Positions 51,732 to 61,219 of a stretch of 62,335 nt of DNA are shown here, piece by piece. The notes under the pieces were generated by a model, which had not been told where the DNA came from, searched no databases, and saw nothing but the letters and a program-made list of their open reading frames with translations. Every line of letters begins with the position of its first letter. Within the stretch, counting starts at the first letter, position 1. Origin of the DNA: Pseudomonas sp. CC120222-01a (GTDB taxonomy: Bacteria > Pseudomonadota > Gammaproteobacteria > Pseudomonadales > Pseudomonadaceae); NCBI RefSeq assembly GCF_003097235.1, contig NZ_QEQQ01000031.1, positions 1 through 62,335 on the forward strand, given 5' to 3'. The position numbers were made by a program, and so were the translations under genes.

Positions 51732-52694
51732 TCATGCCGAAGGCAACTGGTGAATGAAGCTGACCACCCGCTCGCCGAGCTCACGTGCCAGAGGCAATTC
51801 CGGGTTGAGGTAGCTGTCACGCTGCAGGTGCATGTCCTTGGGGCTGATGCGCAGCATGTGGTTCATGCCGTCGATCAGCACCAGCTGGGCATCCGGCTTG
51901 GCTGCCTTGAGGCGTTCGGCATCGGCCACGTCGACCTGCACATCATTGCGGCCTTGCACGATCAGCGCAGGCATCGGCAAGCGGGCGAAGGCCTGCGCCG
52001 GGTCCTGCTGGAGCAAGGTGATCAGATAGGGCTGTACGCTGGGGCGGAACACCTGGCGCAGCGGTGCCGGCACGTCCAGGCTGGTCTGCCCGGCCTGCAG
52101 GCGGTCGAGCAGGGCGCTGCCACCGGCCAGTTGCGCCGGTGACATGCGCTGGGCCAGCTGCTCGCGCAGCACGTCCGCCAATGGCCGGCCCATGCCGGCC
52201 AGGGTGATCACCGCGCTGGCGCCGGCACGCTCGGCGGCCAGGCTGGCGATCAGCGCCCCTTCGCTGTGGCCGACCAGAATCAGCGGGCCGAAGCGTGGGT
52301 CGGCCTTGAGCTTGCGGCTCCAGGCCACCACGTCGTCGACGTAGCGCTGCACGCTGAGGTCGCGTTCATCGGGCGTGGCCGGCTGGCTGGCCGCCACCCC
52401 GCGCTTGTCGTAGCGCACGCTGGCGATGTGTTCGTTGGCCAGTACCAGGGCCAGGCGCTTGAGGTTGTCGACGCGCCCCGAGGCCGGGTTGTTGCCGTCG
52501 CGGTCGGTGGGGCCGGAGCCGGCGATGATCAGCACCACCGGCGGTGGCGTGGCCTGTTGTGGCAGCAGCAGGCTGCCGTGCAGCACACCTTGGCCCGTGT
52601 CCAGGTCGATGGGGCGTTGCAGCACGGTAGGGGCAGCGGCCTGGGCCAGGCCCGTGCACAGCAGGAGGAAGAAGGCGACGAGGCGCGACATCAT
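51732..52694 (-). CDS. Secreted alpha/beta hydrolase
   Basis: 320 residues. N-terminal signal peptide (SRLVAFFLLLCTGLAQAAA), so periplasmic or exported. Hydrolase core with LIIAGSGPTDRDGNNPASG (oxyanion region), VRYDKRGVAAS, nucleophile serine in LILVGHSEGALIA, Asp in VQGRNDVQVDVADAERLK, and His in IDGMNHMLRI. It resembles bacterial serine aminopeptidase/esterase-type alpha/beta hydrolases. It lies divergent from aroC. Confidence 0.92.
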   Translation of the reverse strand: MMSRLVAFFLLLCTGLAQAAAPTVLQRPIDLDTGQGVLHGSLLLPQQATPPPVVLIIAGSGPTDRDGNNPASGRVDNLKRLALVLANEHIASVRYDKRGVAASQPATPDERDLSVQRYVDDVVAWSRKLKADPRFGPLILVGHSEGALIASLAAERAGASAVITLAGMGRPLADVLREQLAQRMSPAQLAGGSALLDRLQAGQTSLDVPAPLRQVFRPSVQPYLITLLQQDPAQAFARLPMPALIVQGRNDVQVDVADAERLKAAKPDAQLVLIDGMNHMLRISPKDMHLQRDSYLNPELPLARELGERVVSFIHQLPSA

Positions 52695-52836
52695 GCGGTA
52701 CTACAGTGGGGAGATGACGGTTTGACCCAATGTTTGCGGGAAGGTTCGCAGGCAAGGCCCAGGCAGCGCACAGATTGCCATTCCATCTGTATACTGCCCG
52801 CTTTCGTTCATCTCAGGCAGATTTCGCGGAGCGTCC

Positions 52837-53928
52837 ATGTCCGGCAATACCTACGGCAAGCTGTTCACTGTCACCACCGCTGGCGAAAGCCATGGCCCGG
52901 CGTTGGTCGCCATTGTCGATGGTTGCCCACCTGGCCTGGAAATCTCCCTCGCCGACCTGCAGCACGACCTCGACCGGCGCAAGCCTGGCACCAGCCGGCA
53001 CACCACCCAGCGCCAGGAAGCCGACGAAGTGGAGATCCTTTCCGGCGTGTTCGAAGGCCGCACCACCGGCTGCTCGATCGGCCTGCTGATCCGCAACACC
53101 GACCAGAAGTCCAAGGACTACTCGGCGATCAAGGACCTGTTCCGCCCGGCCCACGCCGACTACACCTACCATCACAAGTACGGCATCCGCGACTACCGTG
53201 GCGGTGGCCGCAGCTCGGCGCGGGAAACCGCCATGCGCGTGGCCGCCGGTGCCATCGCCAAGAAGTACCTGGCCACCCAGGGCATTCAGGTGCGCGGCTA
53301 CATGAGCCAGCTGGGCCCGATCGAAATCCCGTTCAAGAGCTGGGACTCGGTGGAAGAAAACGCCTTCTTCAGCCCCGACCCGAGCAAGGTGCCGGAACTC
53401 GAGGCCTACATGGACCAGCTGCGTCGTGACCAGGATTCGGTCGGGGCGAAGATCACCGTGGTGGCCGAAGGCGTGATGCCAGGCCTGGGCGAGCCGATCT
53501 TCGATCGCCTCGACGCCGAGCTGGCCCACGCGCTGATGAGTATCAACGCGGTCAAGGGCGTGGAAATCGGCGCCGGTTTCGCCAGTGTTGCCCAGCGTGG
53601 CACCGAGCACCGTGACGAACTGACCCCGGAAGGCTTCCTCAGCAACAATGCCGGCGGCATCCTCGGTGGTATCAGCTCAGGCCAGCCGATCGTTGCCCAC
53701 CTGGCGCTGAAGCCGACCTCCAGCATCACCACCCCAGGCCGTTCGATCGACGTCGATGGCAACCCGGTCGACGTCATTACCAAGGGCCGCCACGACCCGT
53801 GCGTCGGTATCCGCGCCACGCCGATTGCCGAAGCGATGATGGCCATCGTGCTGATGGACCACCTGCTGCGTCACCGTGCGCAGAATGCCGATGTGAAGGT
53901 CAACACCCCGGTGCTGGGCCAGCTCTGA
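52837..53928 (+). CDS. aroC: Chorismate synthase
   Basis: 363 residues. Last step of the shikimate pathway: removes phosphate from EPSP to give chorismate, with reduced FMN as cofactor. All three signatures are present: GESHGPALVAIVDGCPPGL near the N-terminus, DYTYHHKYGIRDYRGGGRSS in the middle, and the C-terminal RHDPCVGIRATPIAEAM. A REP pair separates it from the MFS gene that follows. Confidence 0.98.
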   Translation: MSGNTYGKLFTVTTAGESHGPALVAIVDGCPPGLEISLADLQHDLDRRKPGTSRHTTQRQEADEVEILSGVFEGRTTGCSIGLLIRNTDQKSKDYSAIKDLFRPAHADYTYHHKYGIRDYRGGGRSSARETAMRVAAGAIAKKYLATQGIQVRGYMSQLGPIEIPFKSWDSVEENAFFSPDPSKVPELEAYMDQLRRDQDSVGAKITVVAEGVMPGLGEPIFDRLDAELAHALMSINAVKGVEIGAGFASVAQRGTEHRDELTPEGFLSNNAGGILGGISSGQPIVAHLALKPTSSITTPGRSIDVDGNPVDVITKGRHDPCVGIRATPIAEAMMAIVLMDHLLRHRAQNADVKVNTPVLGQL

Positions 53929-53937
53929 TTCGCCAGT

Positions 53938-54037
53938 GCCGGCCTCTTCGCGGGTAAACCCGCTCCCACAGGGATATCACTGAACCTGAGGGGAGCGGGA
54001 GCTCTGTGGGAGCGGGTTTACCCGCGAAGAGGTCGGC
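53938..54037. repeat. REP pair downstream of aroC
   Basis: Arms at 53938-53971 and 54004-54037 are near-perfect reverse complements, with the cores CGCGGGTAAACCCGCTCCC and GGGAGCGGGTTTACCCGCG. It lies between aroC and the MFS gene, whose ATG is only 24 bases beyond. Confidence 0.88.
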
Positions 54038-54060
54038 ACAGGTCCCACAAGGCTTATTCC

Positions 54061-55218
54061 ATGCCTGCGATTCCCTACTGGCGCCTGTCCAGCTTCTACC
54101 TGTTCTACTTCGCCCTGCTGGGCTCCACCGCGCCGTTCCTGGCCCTGTACTTCGACCACCTGGGTTTCTCCCCTGCACGCATCGGCGAACTGGTGGCCAT
54201 CCCCATGCTGATGCGCTGCATCGCCCCCAACCTGTGGGGCTGGCTCGGTGACCGCAGTGGCCAGCGCCTGCTGATCGTGCGCCTGGGCGCCTTGTCGACC
54301 CTGGCCACCTTCTCGCTGATCTTCTTCGGCAAGAGCTACGCCTGGCTGGCGCTGGTCATGGCGCTGCATGCGTTCTTCTGGCACGCGGTGCTGCCGCAGT
54401 TCGAAGTCATCACCCTGGCCCACCTGCATGGGCAGACCTCGCGCTACAGCCAGGTGCGCCTGTGGGGCTCGATCGGCTTCATCCTCACCGTGGTCGGCCT
54501 GGGCCGGCTGTTCGAATGGCTGAGCCTGGACATCTACCCGGTGGCCCTGGTGACCATCATGGCCGGCATCGTCGCCGCCAGCTTGTGGGTGCCCAACGCC
54601 CAGCCGGTGGAGCAGGGCGAGCGCCCGGCGGCGGGCGGTTTCCTGCGCCAGCTGACGGCGCCGGGGGTGATCGCCTTCTATATCTGTGTGGCGTTAATGC
54701 AGCTCAGCCACGGCCCGTACTACACCTTCCTCACCCTGCACCTCGAACACCTGGGCTACAGCCGCGGTGCCATTGGCTTGCTGTGGGCGCTGGGGGTAGT
54801 GGCCGAGGTGCTGATGTTCATGGTCATGAGCCGCCTGTTTGCCCGCTTCAGCGTGCAGCGGGTGCTGCTGGTCAGCTTCCTGCTGGCGGCGCTGCGCTGG
54901 CTGTTGCTGGGCAACCTGGCGGATGAGCCGGCCGTGCTGATCTTCGCCCAGTTGCTGCACGCGGCCACCTTCGGTTGCTTCCACGCCGCGTCCATCGCCT
55001 TCGTCCAGGCCAGTTTCGGTGCCCGCCAGCAAGGCCAGGGCCAGGCGCTGTATGCGGCGCTGTCGGGTACCGGCGGTGCATTGGGCGCCTTGTATTCGGG
55101 CTACAGCTGGAAACTGCTGGGGCCGACCTTCACCTTTGGTATGGCCAGCGCCGCAGCGTTGGCGGCAGCCGTTATCATTGCCACTCGTTCGAAATCGACC
55201 AGGACCAGCAGCCGATGA
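54061..55218 (+). CDS. MFS transporter (HcaT/nucleoside-H+ symporter-like)
   Basis: 385 residues, twelve predicted membrane helices, of the MFS_1-like group that includes HcaT and NupG: YWRLSSFYLFYFALLGSTAPF at the start, GWLGDRSGQRLLIVRLGAL in loop 2-3, and VRLWGSIGFILTVVGLG. It overlaps the downstream cupin gene by four bases, so the two are translationally coupled and may act on one compound class. Substrate unknown. Confidence 0.9.
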   Translation: MPAIPYWRLSSFYLFYFALLGSTAPFLALYFDHLGFSPARIGELVAIPMLMRCIAPNLWGWLGDRSGQRLLIVRLGALSTLATFSLIFFGKSYAWLALVMALHAFFWHAVLPQFEVITLAHLHGQTSRYSQVRLWGSIGFILTVVGLGRLFEWLSLDIYPVALVTIMAGIVAASLWVPNAQPVEQGERPAAGGFLRQLTAPGVIAFYICVALMQLSHGPYYTFLTLHLEHLGYSRGAIGLLWALGVVAEVLMFMVMSRLFARFSVQRVLLVSFLLAALRWLLLGNLADEPAVLIFAQLLHAATFGCFHAASIAFVQASFGARQQGQGQALYAALSGTGGALGALYSGYSWKLLGPTFTFGMASAAALAAAVIIATRSKSTRTSSR

Positions 55219-55751
55219 GCATCCTCTGTGTTTTCCACCCGTCCAGCCCGGACTTGCCGAACAAGGTGCTGACCCACCACGACGACATCGCCGCGACCCT
55301 GGCCGAGCACGGCGTGCGCTTCAGCCATGGCCCGCTGGAGCTGCGCGTGCGCCCGGGCAGCAGCCAGGCCGAAGTGCTCGACGCCTGTCGCGGGCACCTC
55401 GACCAGCTGATGACGGCCCAAGGCTGCGCGGCGTTCACGCTGCTCAACCGTGATGGCCTCGACCCGACGCAGGTCGATGTGCGTGACGAGCATGTGCACG
55501 ACAGCGACGAAGTGTTCGCCGTGGTGACCGGCCGCGCACAACTCGGCCTGCGCCTGGGCGAGTACGTGTATGCGGTGCTATGCGAAAAGGGAGACCAGCT
55601 GGTGGTGCCGGCAGGGACGCGGCGCTGGGTGGAGCTGGGGGACAATCCGTTCTGCCTGGCGTTGCGCCTGTTTGGCAGTGAGCAGGGCGTAGAGCCGCGG
55701 TTTACCGGTGATACGACTGCTCGGGCGTTTCTCGGGATCGACGAGCTTTAG
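55215..55751 (+). CDS. Acireductone dioxygenase-like cupin, one metal ligand substituted
   Basis: 178 residues, homologous in layout to acireductone dioxygenase of the methionine salvage pathway. The first metal motif is intact (HVHDSDEVFAVVTGR: two His and a Glu). The second one, normally VPAxTxHWF-like, reads VVPAGTRRWVELG, so the fourth ligand His is Arg. The ATG overlaps the MFS stop. No other methionine-salvage gene is near. It may have altered or lost metal chemistry, or be a different cupin enzyme. Confidence 0.85.
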   Translation: MSILCVFHPSSPDLPNKVLTHHDDIAATLAEHGVRFSHGPLELRVRPGSSQAEVLDACRGHLDQLMTAQGCAAFTLLNRDGLDPTQVDVRDEHVHDSDEVFAVVTGRAQLGLRLGEYVYAVLCEKGDQLVVPAGTRRWVELGDNPFCLALRLFGSEQGVEPRFTGDTTARAFLGIDEL

Positions 55752-55760
55752 TGTCTGACC

Positions 55761-55863
55761 GGGCCCTATCGCGAGCTGCGCTCGCTCCTACAAAGGTACC
55801 CCGCCATCCCTATGGGCAATGCGATACCCCTGTAGGAGCGAGCTAAGCTCGCGATAGGGCCGG
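55761..55863. repeat. REP pair (CTATCGCGAGC type)
   Basis: Arms at 55761-55792 and 55831-55863 match as inverted repeats with CCTATCGCGAGCTGCGCTCG and its mirror. This core differs from the GCGGGC-type and the GTGTCGCG-type REPs of the window. It lies between convergent genes. Confidence 0.85.
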
Positions 55864-55875
55864 TACAGACAAACT

Positions 55876-56148
55876 TCAACGGTATGTTGGCAGCGCAAAC
55901 CGTTGCTGACTCTGCAGCATGGAAATCACCGGCAGTTCACTGGCCTGCTCGGCCAGGTCACGGCGAATGGCACTGATCGCCCAGGACAACTGTTCGGCAC
56001 TGTGCAACTGGCCGTAGGTCAGCACGCGGCGGGTGACCTTGCCGTCGGCGGCGCGCAGGGTCAGCAGCACGCCACCGTCAGGGCGGGGCTGGGTGGCGAC
56101 CTGGTAGGCGGAGAACACCGAGACGAATTTTTCCTGGATGAGGTCCAT
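55876..56148 (-). CDS. DUF3509-family protein
   Basis: 90 residues. Matches the DUF3509 family of small Pseudomonas proteins: IQEKFVSVFSAYQVATQPR, GGVLLTLRAADGKVTRRVLT and a helical C-terminal part (LSWAISAIRRDLAEQASEL). No membrane segment or signal. Function unknown. Confidence 0.82.
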   Translation of the reverse strand: MDLIQEKFVSVFSAYQVATQPRPDGGVLLTLRAADGKVTRRVLTYGQLHSAEQLSWAISAIRRDLAEQASELPVISMLQSQQRFALPTYR

Positions 56149-56415
56149 ATCAACTCCTGACTGTTGTGTGGGCAGACGTGAGTTGATCGTTGCAGTGACC
56201 GTGCCAGAAACTGAAGTCGAGGAAAGTCCAGTAAATACAAGGCTTTATGGGGGATTTTCAGAGGCGGCATCGTGCAGGCTGCATGGTCGTGCATTTTGCA
56301 CAGTGCATTTTGCACGGCTCCGGCTCTACCTATCGGCCCCATAGAATCTGAACCTTTGACCGCAATGGCATGCCTGACAAAAACTTGGGCAATCATTTAT
56401 GCCAGGAGGTTCCCG

Positions 56416-56940
56416 ATGTCCGATCAACCCACCGCTACCGCCATGACCGATGACGAAACCGCCGCTTTTGCCGAGCAGGTCTTCGAGCGTGCCCGCCAGG
56501 GCGACGCCGAGATGCTCGGCCGCCTGCTGGCCAGCGGCCTGCCGGCCAACCTGCGCAATCACAAGGGCGATACCTTGCTGATGCTGGCCAGCTACCACGG
56601 CCAGCATGAAGCGGTGCGGGTGCTATTGGCCCACGGCGCCGACCCGCTGATCGCCAACGACAACGGCCAGTTGCCCATCGCCGGTGCGGCCTTCAAGGGG
56701 GACCTGGCAATGATCCGCCTGCTGCTGGAAAGCGGCGTCGCGGTGGATGCTGCCGCGCAGGACGGGCGAACCGCACTGATGCTGGCGGCGATGTTCAACC
56801 GCAGCGAGATCCTCGACTACCTGTTGGCCCAAGGCGCCGACCCGGCGCGCCAGGACGCCCGTGGCGCCACGGCGCTGATGGCGGCGCAGACCATGGGCGC
56901 GGTGGACGCCGCTGCACGTCTGCAAGCGCTGGCCGGCTAA
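56416..56940 (+). CDS. Ankyrin-repeat protein
   Basis: 174 residues. AGGAGG lies just before ATG 56416; the longer open frame upstream has no such site. After an acidic start come about four ankyrin repeats (e.g. GDTLLMLASYHGQHEAVRVL, NGQLPIAGAAFKGDLAMIRL, DGRTALMLAAMFNRSEILDY), a protein-binding scaffold. No signal peptide, so cytosolic. Partner unknown; ankyrin proteins in pseudomonads are sometimes linked to catalase maturation, but nothing here shows that. Confidence 0.92.
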   Translation: MSDQPTATAMTDDETAAFAEQVFERARQGDAEMLGRLLASGLPANLRNHKGDTLLMLASYHGQHEAVRVLLAHGADPLIANDNGQLPIAGAAFKGDLAMIRLLLESGVAVDAAAQDGRTALMLAAMFNRSEILDYLLAQGADPARQDARGATALMAAQTMGAVDAAARLQALAG

Positions 56941-56999
56941 CTGCCCGGGGGCATTTGCGGCTATCCTTGGCGACTTTTCACCCGTCGCAGGCCCCCTTC

Positions 57000-57530
57000 A
57001 TGAAAAACCAGTTGCTCGAATTCATCAGCCTCATTGGCGCCGGCTGCATGCGCGATGAGGAAATCGAGCGCATCGCCGACGAGGCCGCCCAGGCCTACGC
57101 CGACCCCGCTGCCTTCCTCGCCGCCAACCCGGACATCAACTACGACGACAGCTTCCCGATCCCGCTGGGCGAATGGGTTGTGCTCGGCAGCCTGCCAGAC
57201 ACCGTGGTGTTCCAGGCCGACAGCTATCAGGAGCTGTTCCAGCACATCAGCGATTCGTTCGACCAGAGCGTGCCGTTCACCCTCAAGCCCAAGCAGCTGG
57301 CGCGCACCGAGCCGCTGACCGCACTCAACCGCATCCAGGTGCAGATGGGCGCATTGAACAAGGAGGCGGGCGGTTATGTGCTGCTCAACTTCAGCCAGCT
57401 GCTCGATGACGAGTTGCAGATGGTGATGGTTGGCCAGCAGGACCTGGCGCGGGTGCTGGAGCTGGGGGCAGAAGTGGGGATCAAGGTGGAGCCGGCGCTG
57501 GAAGCCTTGAAGGTCGCCGTTCACGTCTGA
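57000..57530 (+). CDS. Conserved hypothetical cytosolic protein
   Basis: 176 residues, starting MKNQLLEFISLIGAGCMRD. It has no membrane segment or signal peptide and an alpha/beta composition with PLGEWVVLGSLPDTVVFQAD. I cannot name the family. It begins 59 bases past the ankyrin gene, same strand, and may be co-transcribed. Confidence 0.75.
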   Translation: MKNQLLEFISLIGAGCMRDEEIERIADEAAQAYADPAAFLAANPDINYDDSFPIPLGEWVVLGSLPDTVVFQADSYQELFQHISDSFDQSVPFTLKPKQLARTEPLTALNRIQVQMGALNKEAGGYVLLNFSQLLDDELQMVMVGQQDLARVLELGAEVGIKVEPALEALKVAVHV

Positions 57531-57541
57531 TTTCACCTATT

Positions 57542-57614
57542 GCCTCTTCGCGGGCTCGCCCGCTCCCACAGGAGGGTGCGATCCCTGTGGGAGCGGGCGA
57601 GCCCGCGAAGAGGC
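57542..57614. repeat. REP pair with near-perfect arms
   Basis: Arms at 57542-57572 and 57584-57614 are almost exact reverse complements with an 11-base loop; cores CGCGGGCTCGCCCGCTCCC and GGGAGCGGGCGAGCCCGCG. It lies between convergent genes and could terminate both. Confidence 0.88.
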
Positions 57615-57635
57615 CAGCACAGGTAACCCATAAAC

Positions 57636-58574
57636 TCACCCCAACGCGGTATCCAGAAACATCATCACCGCAAACCCACCCATCAACCCCAGGGTCGCCG
57701 ACGTCTGATGCCCGTTACGGTGGGTCTCGGGAATCACCTCATGGGACACCACGAAGATCATCGCCCCCGCCGCCAGCCCCATGCTGATCGGGTAGGCCAG
57801 GGCAAACCCGGTGGAAATGCCCAGGCCGATCACCGCGCCCAGGGGTTCCATCAGCCCCGAACCAATCGCCACCAGCGCAGCTTTCAGGTTCGACAGCCCG
57901 GTCGCCCGCAAGGCCAGGGCCACGGCCAGCCCTTCAGGAATGTCCTGGATGGCGATGGCGCTGGTCAGTGGCAGGCCGATATTCATGTCGCCATTGGCGA
58001 AGCTCACCCCGATCGCCATGCCCTCGGGCAAGTTGTGCAGGGTGATCGCCAGCACGAACAGCCACACCCGGCTCAGCCGTTCGGCCTCCGGGCCGCAGGG
58101 GCCGGTGCTTTCATGCTCGTGCGGGGTGAAGCGGTCGAGGCCGAGCATCAGCAGCACGCCCAGGCCCATGCCCAGCACCACGGTGAACGCCGCCGCCGGG
58201 CCATTGCCGGTGATCGCCCGGGCAGCATCCAGGCCCGGCAGGATCAGCGAGAACGAACTGGCCGCGAGCATCATGCCGGCGGCAAAACCGAGCATCACAT
58301 CCTGGCTGCGCGTGCTGACATCGCGCAGCACCACCGCCAGCACCGCGCCCAGGGCGGTGGCGGCAAAACCGGAAAGCCCGCCGAGCGCGGCCAGGTGCAG
58401 GTTGTCGGCGTGGTCGCCGTTGATAGCGTTCCAGAAGCTGGCCGCCAGCAGCACGATCACCGCCAGCAGGCTCACGCCCAGGCCCGCACTGAGCCATGGG
58501 GTGCTGTGCACCTGTTGGCGCCAGGCGCTCAGCAAAGAGGGCGGGGTGGCACCTTGAGTGTGGGCTGGGGGCAT
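57636..58574 (-). CDS. ZIP-family metal transporter
   Basis: 312 residues with about eight membrane helices. Metal-binding motifs of ZIP carriers are clear: LHNLPEGMAIGVSFANG in helix 4 and IQDIPEGLAVALAL in helix 5 (the HNxPEG / DxPEG pair), with GSGLMEPLGAVIG near. A His-rich loop (TPHEHES) is between. GAGG lies upstream of ATG 58574. It is expected to import zinc or another divalent ion; the exact metal is not shown. Confidence 0.92.
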   Translation of the reverse strand: MPPAHTQGATPPSLLSAWRQQVHSTPWLSAGLGVSLLAVIVLLAASFWNAINGDHADNLHLAALGGLSGFAATALGAVLAVVLRDVSTRSQDVMLGFAAGMMLAASSFSLILPGLDAARAITGNGPAAAFTVVLGMGLGVLLMLGLDRFTPHEHESTGPCGPEAERLSRVWLFVLAITLHNLPEGMAIGVSFANGDMNIGLPLTSAIAIQDIPEGLAVALALRATGLSNLKAALVAIGSGLMEPLGAVIGLGISTGFALAYPISMGLAAGAMIFVVSHEVIPETHRNGHQTSATLGLMGGFAVMMFLDTALG

Positions 58575-58698
58575 AGGAACCTCGAATTCATGAATGCTTG
58601 CAGTCTAGGCAGTGACCTGCACGGCCGGCCAAGGATTCCCTTCTATGGCCCCGATAGAGGACTATGCTCAGCAACAGCCTTTCAAGGAGAACGCGGCA

Positions 58699-58890
58699 AT
58701 GGGCTCTACTTTCAATGGCCTGGTCGGCCTGATCATTCTCGCCCTGGACATCTGGGCAATCCTCAATGTGATCAAGAGCAGCAGCGAAGTGGGGATCAAG
58801 GTGTTGTGGATTCTGCTGATTGCCCTGCTGCCAGTGATCGGCCTGGTGATCTGGGCGATTGCCGGGCCGCGGGGTAACGTGCGGATATGA
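58699..58890 (+). CDS. Small PLDc_N-type membrane protein
   Basis: 63 residues, two membrane helices (GLVGLIILALDIWAILNVIK and VLWILLIALLPVIGLVIWAI), the pattern of the phospholipase-D N-terminal domain family of small proteins. AAGGAG lies 10 bases before ATG 58699; an open frame extends to 58612 without a clear site. Function unknown. Confidence 0.82.
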   Translation: MGSTFNGLVGLIILALDIWAILNVIKSSSEVGIKVLWILLIALLPVIGLVIWAIAGPRGNVRI

Positions 58891-59034
58891 AAGCCGCGTC
58901 GCAGACAAAATCAGCAATAGTAACGTGACAAAATTTTCACATTGGATTAAACAGAATCCGCTCCCGCATAATGCTTGCGTTGGGCCAGCCCCAACGCCAT
59001 CTCCGCAAACCGCAATCCTAGGACCTTCCCATTC

Positions 59035-61092
59035 ATGGCTAACACGGATGCCTTGAGGCAACAGGGCGCGCGAGCGTTCACGCCGACCTTGAAATCGCAC
59101 CTGGCCTATACGCTGCTCAGCGGCCTGGTGATCATGTTGATGCTCAGCCTGGTGCGCCTGGCGCTGCTGGTCTACAACAGCGACATGATCGGCGACACCC
59201 CTTACTCGACTGTCGCCGAGGGCTTCTTAAACGGATTGCGCTTCGACCTGCGGGTGGTGGTGTACCTGAGCATTCCGCTGCTGCTGGCAATGTTGAGCCC
59301 CTGGCTCATGGCCCGGCGCGGGCTGTTCCGCTTCTGGCTGACCCTCGCCTCGAGCGTGGTGATGTTCCTCGGCCTGATGGAGATGGACTTCTACCGCGAA
59401 TTCCACCAGCGCCTCAACGGCCTGGTCTTCCAGTACATCAAGGAAGACCCGAAGACCGTTCTGAGCATGCTCTGGTACGGCTTCCCGGTGGTTCGCTACC
59501 TGCTGGCCTGGGCCTTCGGCACCTGGCTGCTGAGCCTGCTGTTCAAGGGCATCGACCGCCTGACCCGGGGTACCGGCGAACAGCGCGTGGCGCCGTGGTA
59601 CAACCGCCTGGCGGTGTTCATGGTGATCCTGCTGGTGGCAGTGGTCGCCGCCCGTGGCACCCTGCGCCAGGGCCCGCCGATGCGTTGGGGTGATGCCTTC
59701 ACCACCGACTCCAACTTCGTCAACCAGCTGGGCCTGAACGGCACCCTGACCCTGATCGACGCTGCCAAGAGCCGCTTCGGCGAAGACCGCGCCAATATCT
59801 GGAAGCCGGTACTGAAACAGGATCTGGCCACCGAGACCGTGCGCAAGCAACTGCTGACCGCCAACGACACCCTGGTCGATGCCGACGAGGCTGCCGTGCG
59901 CCGCGACTTCGTGCCGCCGGCTGACCGCACCCTGCCGATCAAGAACGTCGTGGTGATCCTCATGGAAAGCTTCGCCGGTCACTCGGTAGGCGCCCTGGGC
60001 AGCCCGAACAACATCACCCCGTACTTCGACAAGCTGGCCAAAGAAGGCCTGCTGTTCGACCGCTTCTTCTCCAACGGCACCCATACCCACCAGGGCATGT
60101 TCGCCACCATGGCCTGCTTCCCCAACCTGCCAGGCTTCGAATACCTGATGCAGACCCCTGAGGGTGGCCACAAGCTGTCGGGCCTGCCGGCGCTGCTCAG
60201 TGCCCGTGACTACGATGACGTCTATGTCTACAACGGCGATTTCGCCTGGGACAACCAGTCCGGGTTCTTCGGCAACCAGGGTATGACCACGTTCATCGGC
60301 CGTAACGACTTCGTCAACCCGGTGTTCTCCGACCCGACCTGGGGCGTGTCCGACCAGGACATGTTCGACCGCGGCAACGAGGAACTGGCCAAGCACGACC
60401 AGAAGAAGCCGATCTACGCGCTGTTGCAGACCCTGTCCAACCACACGCCGTACGCGCTGCCGACCAACCTGCCGGTCGAGAAGGTCACCGGCCAAGGCCG
60501 CCTGGACGAGCACCTGACAGCCATGCGCTACTCCGACTGGGCGCTGGGCCAGTTCTTCGAGAAGGCGCGTAAAGAGCCGTACTTCAAGGACACCCTGTTC
60601 GTGATCGTCGGCGACCACGGCTTCGGCAACCAGCAGCAGGTCACCGAGCTGGATCTGGGCCGCTTTAACGTGCCGCTGCTGCTGATCGCGCCGGGCATCC
60701 AGGAGAAGTTCGGTGCGGTCAACCACACCGTGGGTACCCAGGTCGACATCGTGCCGACCATCATGGGCCGCCTGGGTGGCGAGACCCGTCACCAGTGCTG
60801 GGGCCGAGACCTGCTCAACCTGCCTGAAGGTGACCCAGGCATCGGCATGATCAAGCCGTCGGGCAGCGAGCAGATCGTTGGCCTGGTCAAGGGCGACCAC
60901 CTGCTGATCGAGTCCAAGGACATGAGCCCGCGCATGTACCGCTACCAGCTGGGCAGCGAGTTCAAGGCCGAGCTGATCGAAAGCCCTGAGCAGCCGCAGA
61001 TGCTGCAGCAGCTCGAGGCCTTCATCCAGACCGCGACCAAGAGCTTGCTGGACAACACCGCCGGTGTTGTCCACGGTACGCCAAAGAAATAA
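59035..61092 (+). CDS. LTA-synthase-family phosphotransferase/sulfatase
   Basis: 685 residues. Five N-terminal membrane helices (about residues 20-215) are followed by a large periplasmic alkaline-phosphatase-like domain: VVVILMESFAGHSVGALGSP, the catalytic Thr in FFSNGTHTHQGMFATMACFP, and GDHGFGNQQQV with metal ligands. In Gram-negatives this family includes phosphoglycerol transferases acting on periplasmic glucans (OpgB type). A strong terminator follows. Confidence 0.92.
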   Translation: MANTDALRQQGARAFTPTLKSHLAYTLLSGLVIMLMLSLVRLALLVYNSDMIGDTPYSTVAEGFLNGLRFDLRVVVYLSIPLLLAMLSPWLMARRGLFRFWLTLASSVVMFLGLMEMDFYREFHQRLNGLVFQYIKEDPKTVLSMLWYGFPVVRYLLAWAFGTWLLSLLFKGIDRLTRGTGEQRVAPWYNRLAVFMVILLVAVVAARGTLRQGPPMRWGDAFTTDSNFVNQLGLNGTLTLIDAAKSRFGEDRANIWKPVLKQDLATETVRKQLLTANDTLVDADEAAVRRDFVPPADRTLPIKNVVVILMESFAGHSVGALGSPNNITPYFDKLAKEGLLFDRFFSNGTHTHQGMFATMACFPNLPGFEYLMQTPEGGHKLSGLPALLSARDYDDVYVYNGDFAWDNQSGFFGNQGMTTFIGRNDFVNPVFSDPTWGVSDQDMFDRGNEELAKHDQKKPIYALLQTLSNHTPYALPTNLPVEKVTGQGRLDEHLTAMRYSDWALGQFFEKARKEPYFKDTLFVIVGDHGFGNQQQVTELDLGRFNVPLLLIAPGIQEKFGAVNHTVGTQVDIVPTIMGRLGGETRHQCWGRDLLNLPEGDPGIGMIKPSGSEQIVGLVKGDHLLIESKDMSPRMYRYQLGSEFKAELIESPEQPQMLQQLEAFIQTATKSLLDNTAGVVHGTPKK

Positions 61093-61105
61093 GCATCATG
61101 TAGCA

Positions 61106-61139
61106 AACAGAAAGGGCCGCATTGCGGCCCTTTTCTGTT
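61106..61139 (+). terminator. Terminator after the LTA-synthase-family gene
   Basis: A stem of GGGCCGC/GCGGCCC extended by AACAGAAA and TTTTCTGTT (61106-61120 and 61124-61139, loop ATT). The right arm carries a T run. Confidence 0.9.
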
Positions 61140-61219
61140 GCAGGAACGAATCCCCAGGCCCAAGGTCTGCATTTACAGGCGTCACACACCGGGTGTTCTT
61201 TGATTGAGAGGGCAATTCA

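Noticed and set aside
59227..61074. A 615-codon open frame on the minus strand
   Set aside because: Antisense to the LTA-synthase-family gene with intact catalytic motifs.
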